The notes beneath the pieces were generated by a model. That model was not told where the DNA came from, ran no database searches, and saw only the letters and a list, made by a program, of their open reading frames with translations. Source: Deinococcales bacterium (lineage in GTDB: Bacteria > Deinococcota > Deinococci > Deinococcales > Deinococcaceae). From it: a stretch of 5,747 nt of DNA. Shown in pieces: positions 5,453 through 5,747 of this stretch. The translations under genes and the position numbers were made by a program. Positions within the stretch are counted from its first letter, which is position 1, and each line of letters starts with the position of its first letter. The stretch lies in the NCBI GenBank assembly GCA_014378225.1, contig JACMOA010000340.1:1-5747 (forward strand), read 5' to 3'.

Positions 5453-5747
5453 ATGACTGGCACCATCAAAATCAGTATTTTTACTTTTCTGGCCCTGCTG
5501 AGTCTGAACTCTTGTGGAGAACTCTATAACATCACAAACCGCTGTACCTCGAGCCACGTCAACCCAGACTGGGATGCACTCGAGCGGAATCTCTCGAGCG
5601 CGGAAGCTTTGTGGGAATCCCAAAAGCCTGTGAATGAATACCGCTATACCTATAGCGCCTCCAACTTTGGTGGACTTCGCAAGGTTTCGGTTCAGGTCGT
5701 TGGCTTGAGTGTAACAGCCATTGATGGCACTGGTAAAATTCTATCTA
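5453..5747 (+). CDS. Predicted lipoprotein, DUF6174-like, N-terminal part
   Basis: The frame runs open for 98 codons to the window edge. Residues 1-20 form a short signal peptide with a hydrophobic stretch (ISIFTFLALLSL) ending in the lipobox LNSC, so C21 should be lipidated and the protein anchored outside the cytoplasmic membrane. Asn at -2 is less common but acceptable. Downstream, LWESQKPVNEYRYTYSAS followed by a short KVSVQVVG strand recalls the opening of DUF6174 proteins, which have an LW...YRY pattern and then a V-x-V strand. That match is from memory and needs a profile search. No function is known for that group. The start is supported by GAGGGAG at 5442-5448. It lies downstream of the pgi terminator and is probably transcribed separately. 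Confidence 0.7.
   Translation, partial: MTGTIKISIFTFLALLSLNSCGELYNITNRCTSSHVNPDWDALERNLSSAEALWESQKPVNEYRYTYSASNFGGLRKVSVQVVGLSVTAIDGTGKILS

Larger units (their letters stand above)
14..5598. repeat. Highly iterated palindrome CTCGAG, about 54 copies across the window
   Basis: I counted about 54 copies by eye, one per roughly 105 bp, at intervals from 10 to about 300 bp, in genes and between them. Examples are 14-19, 442-447, 681-686, 703-708, 1785-1790, 2759-2764, 3980-3985 and 5593-5598. One or two would be expected by chance at this base composition. The flanks are usually G or C, without a fixed longer consensus. In the five complete genes about 30 of 35 copies fall in the phase CTC-GAG (Leu-Glu). 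TCGA outside CTCGAG is much rarer (around nine cases), so the whole hexamer is the unit. It is scattered singly, not as tandem arrays. Confidence 0.95.

Noticed and set aside
14..5598. CTCGAG copies as CRISPR repeats, cloning sites or tandem repeats
   Set aside because: Spacing is irregular, the unit is only six bases, and copies sit within conserved coding sequence, so they are neither an array nor vector joints.

Overview
The window looks like chromosomal DNA from the Deinococcus lineage (Deinococcota), with GC content a little above one half by eye. The main clue is the ribosomal protein L28, whose N-terminal two thirds closely resemble my recollection of the Deinococcus radiodurans protein. 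Several genes have a -10 element only 5-6 nt before the start codon and no room for a Shine-Dalgarno site. This leaderless layout is well documented in Deinococcus. The genus assignment is an inference; no database search was run.

Layout, left to right. Positions 1-420 (minus strand) hold the N-terminal part of an M20-family amidohydrolase of the N-carbamoyl-amino-acid hydrolase / allantoate amidohydrolase type, cut by the window edge. A divergent intergenic region (421-665) carries a 12-bp perfect inverted repeat and outward-facing promoters. It is followed on the plus strand by a possible leaderless 20-codon leader ORF whose stop overlaps the GTG start of a PfkB-family sugar kinase. The tRNA dimethylallyltransferase gene miaA follows the kinase after 25 nt, probably in the same operon. 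Next is rpmB (L28) with its own promoter and a strong ribosome binding site. It faces, tail to tail, a minus-strand nitroreductase-family flavoprotein gene; two hairpins lie between them. The nitroreductase promoter contains a 15-bp palindrome that looks like a repressor operator. Divergent from it is pgi (glucose-6-phosphate isomerase), apparently leaderless and ended by a hairpin with a UUCG loop. The window closes with the start of a lipoprotein gene resembling the DUF6174 group.

Functionally this is mostly ordinary core metabolism and translation: sugar phosphorylation, glycolysis, tRNA modification and a ribosomal protein. There is no defence island, mobile element, CRISPR array or biosynthetic cluster.

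The most striking signal belongs to no gene. The palindrome CTCGAG occurs about 54 times in 5.7 kb, where one or two are expected by chance. It is found in genes and in intergenic DNA, and within the five complete genes it is strongly phased so that it reads as Leu-Glu codons. It behaves like a highly iterated palindrome comparable to cyanobacterial HIP1. Its core TCGA is the target of TaqI-type adenine methyltransferases, so a link to a solitary methyltransferase is worth testing.
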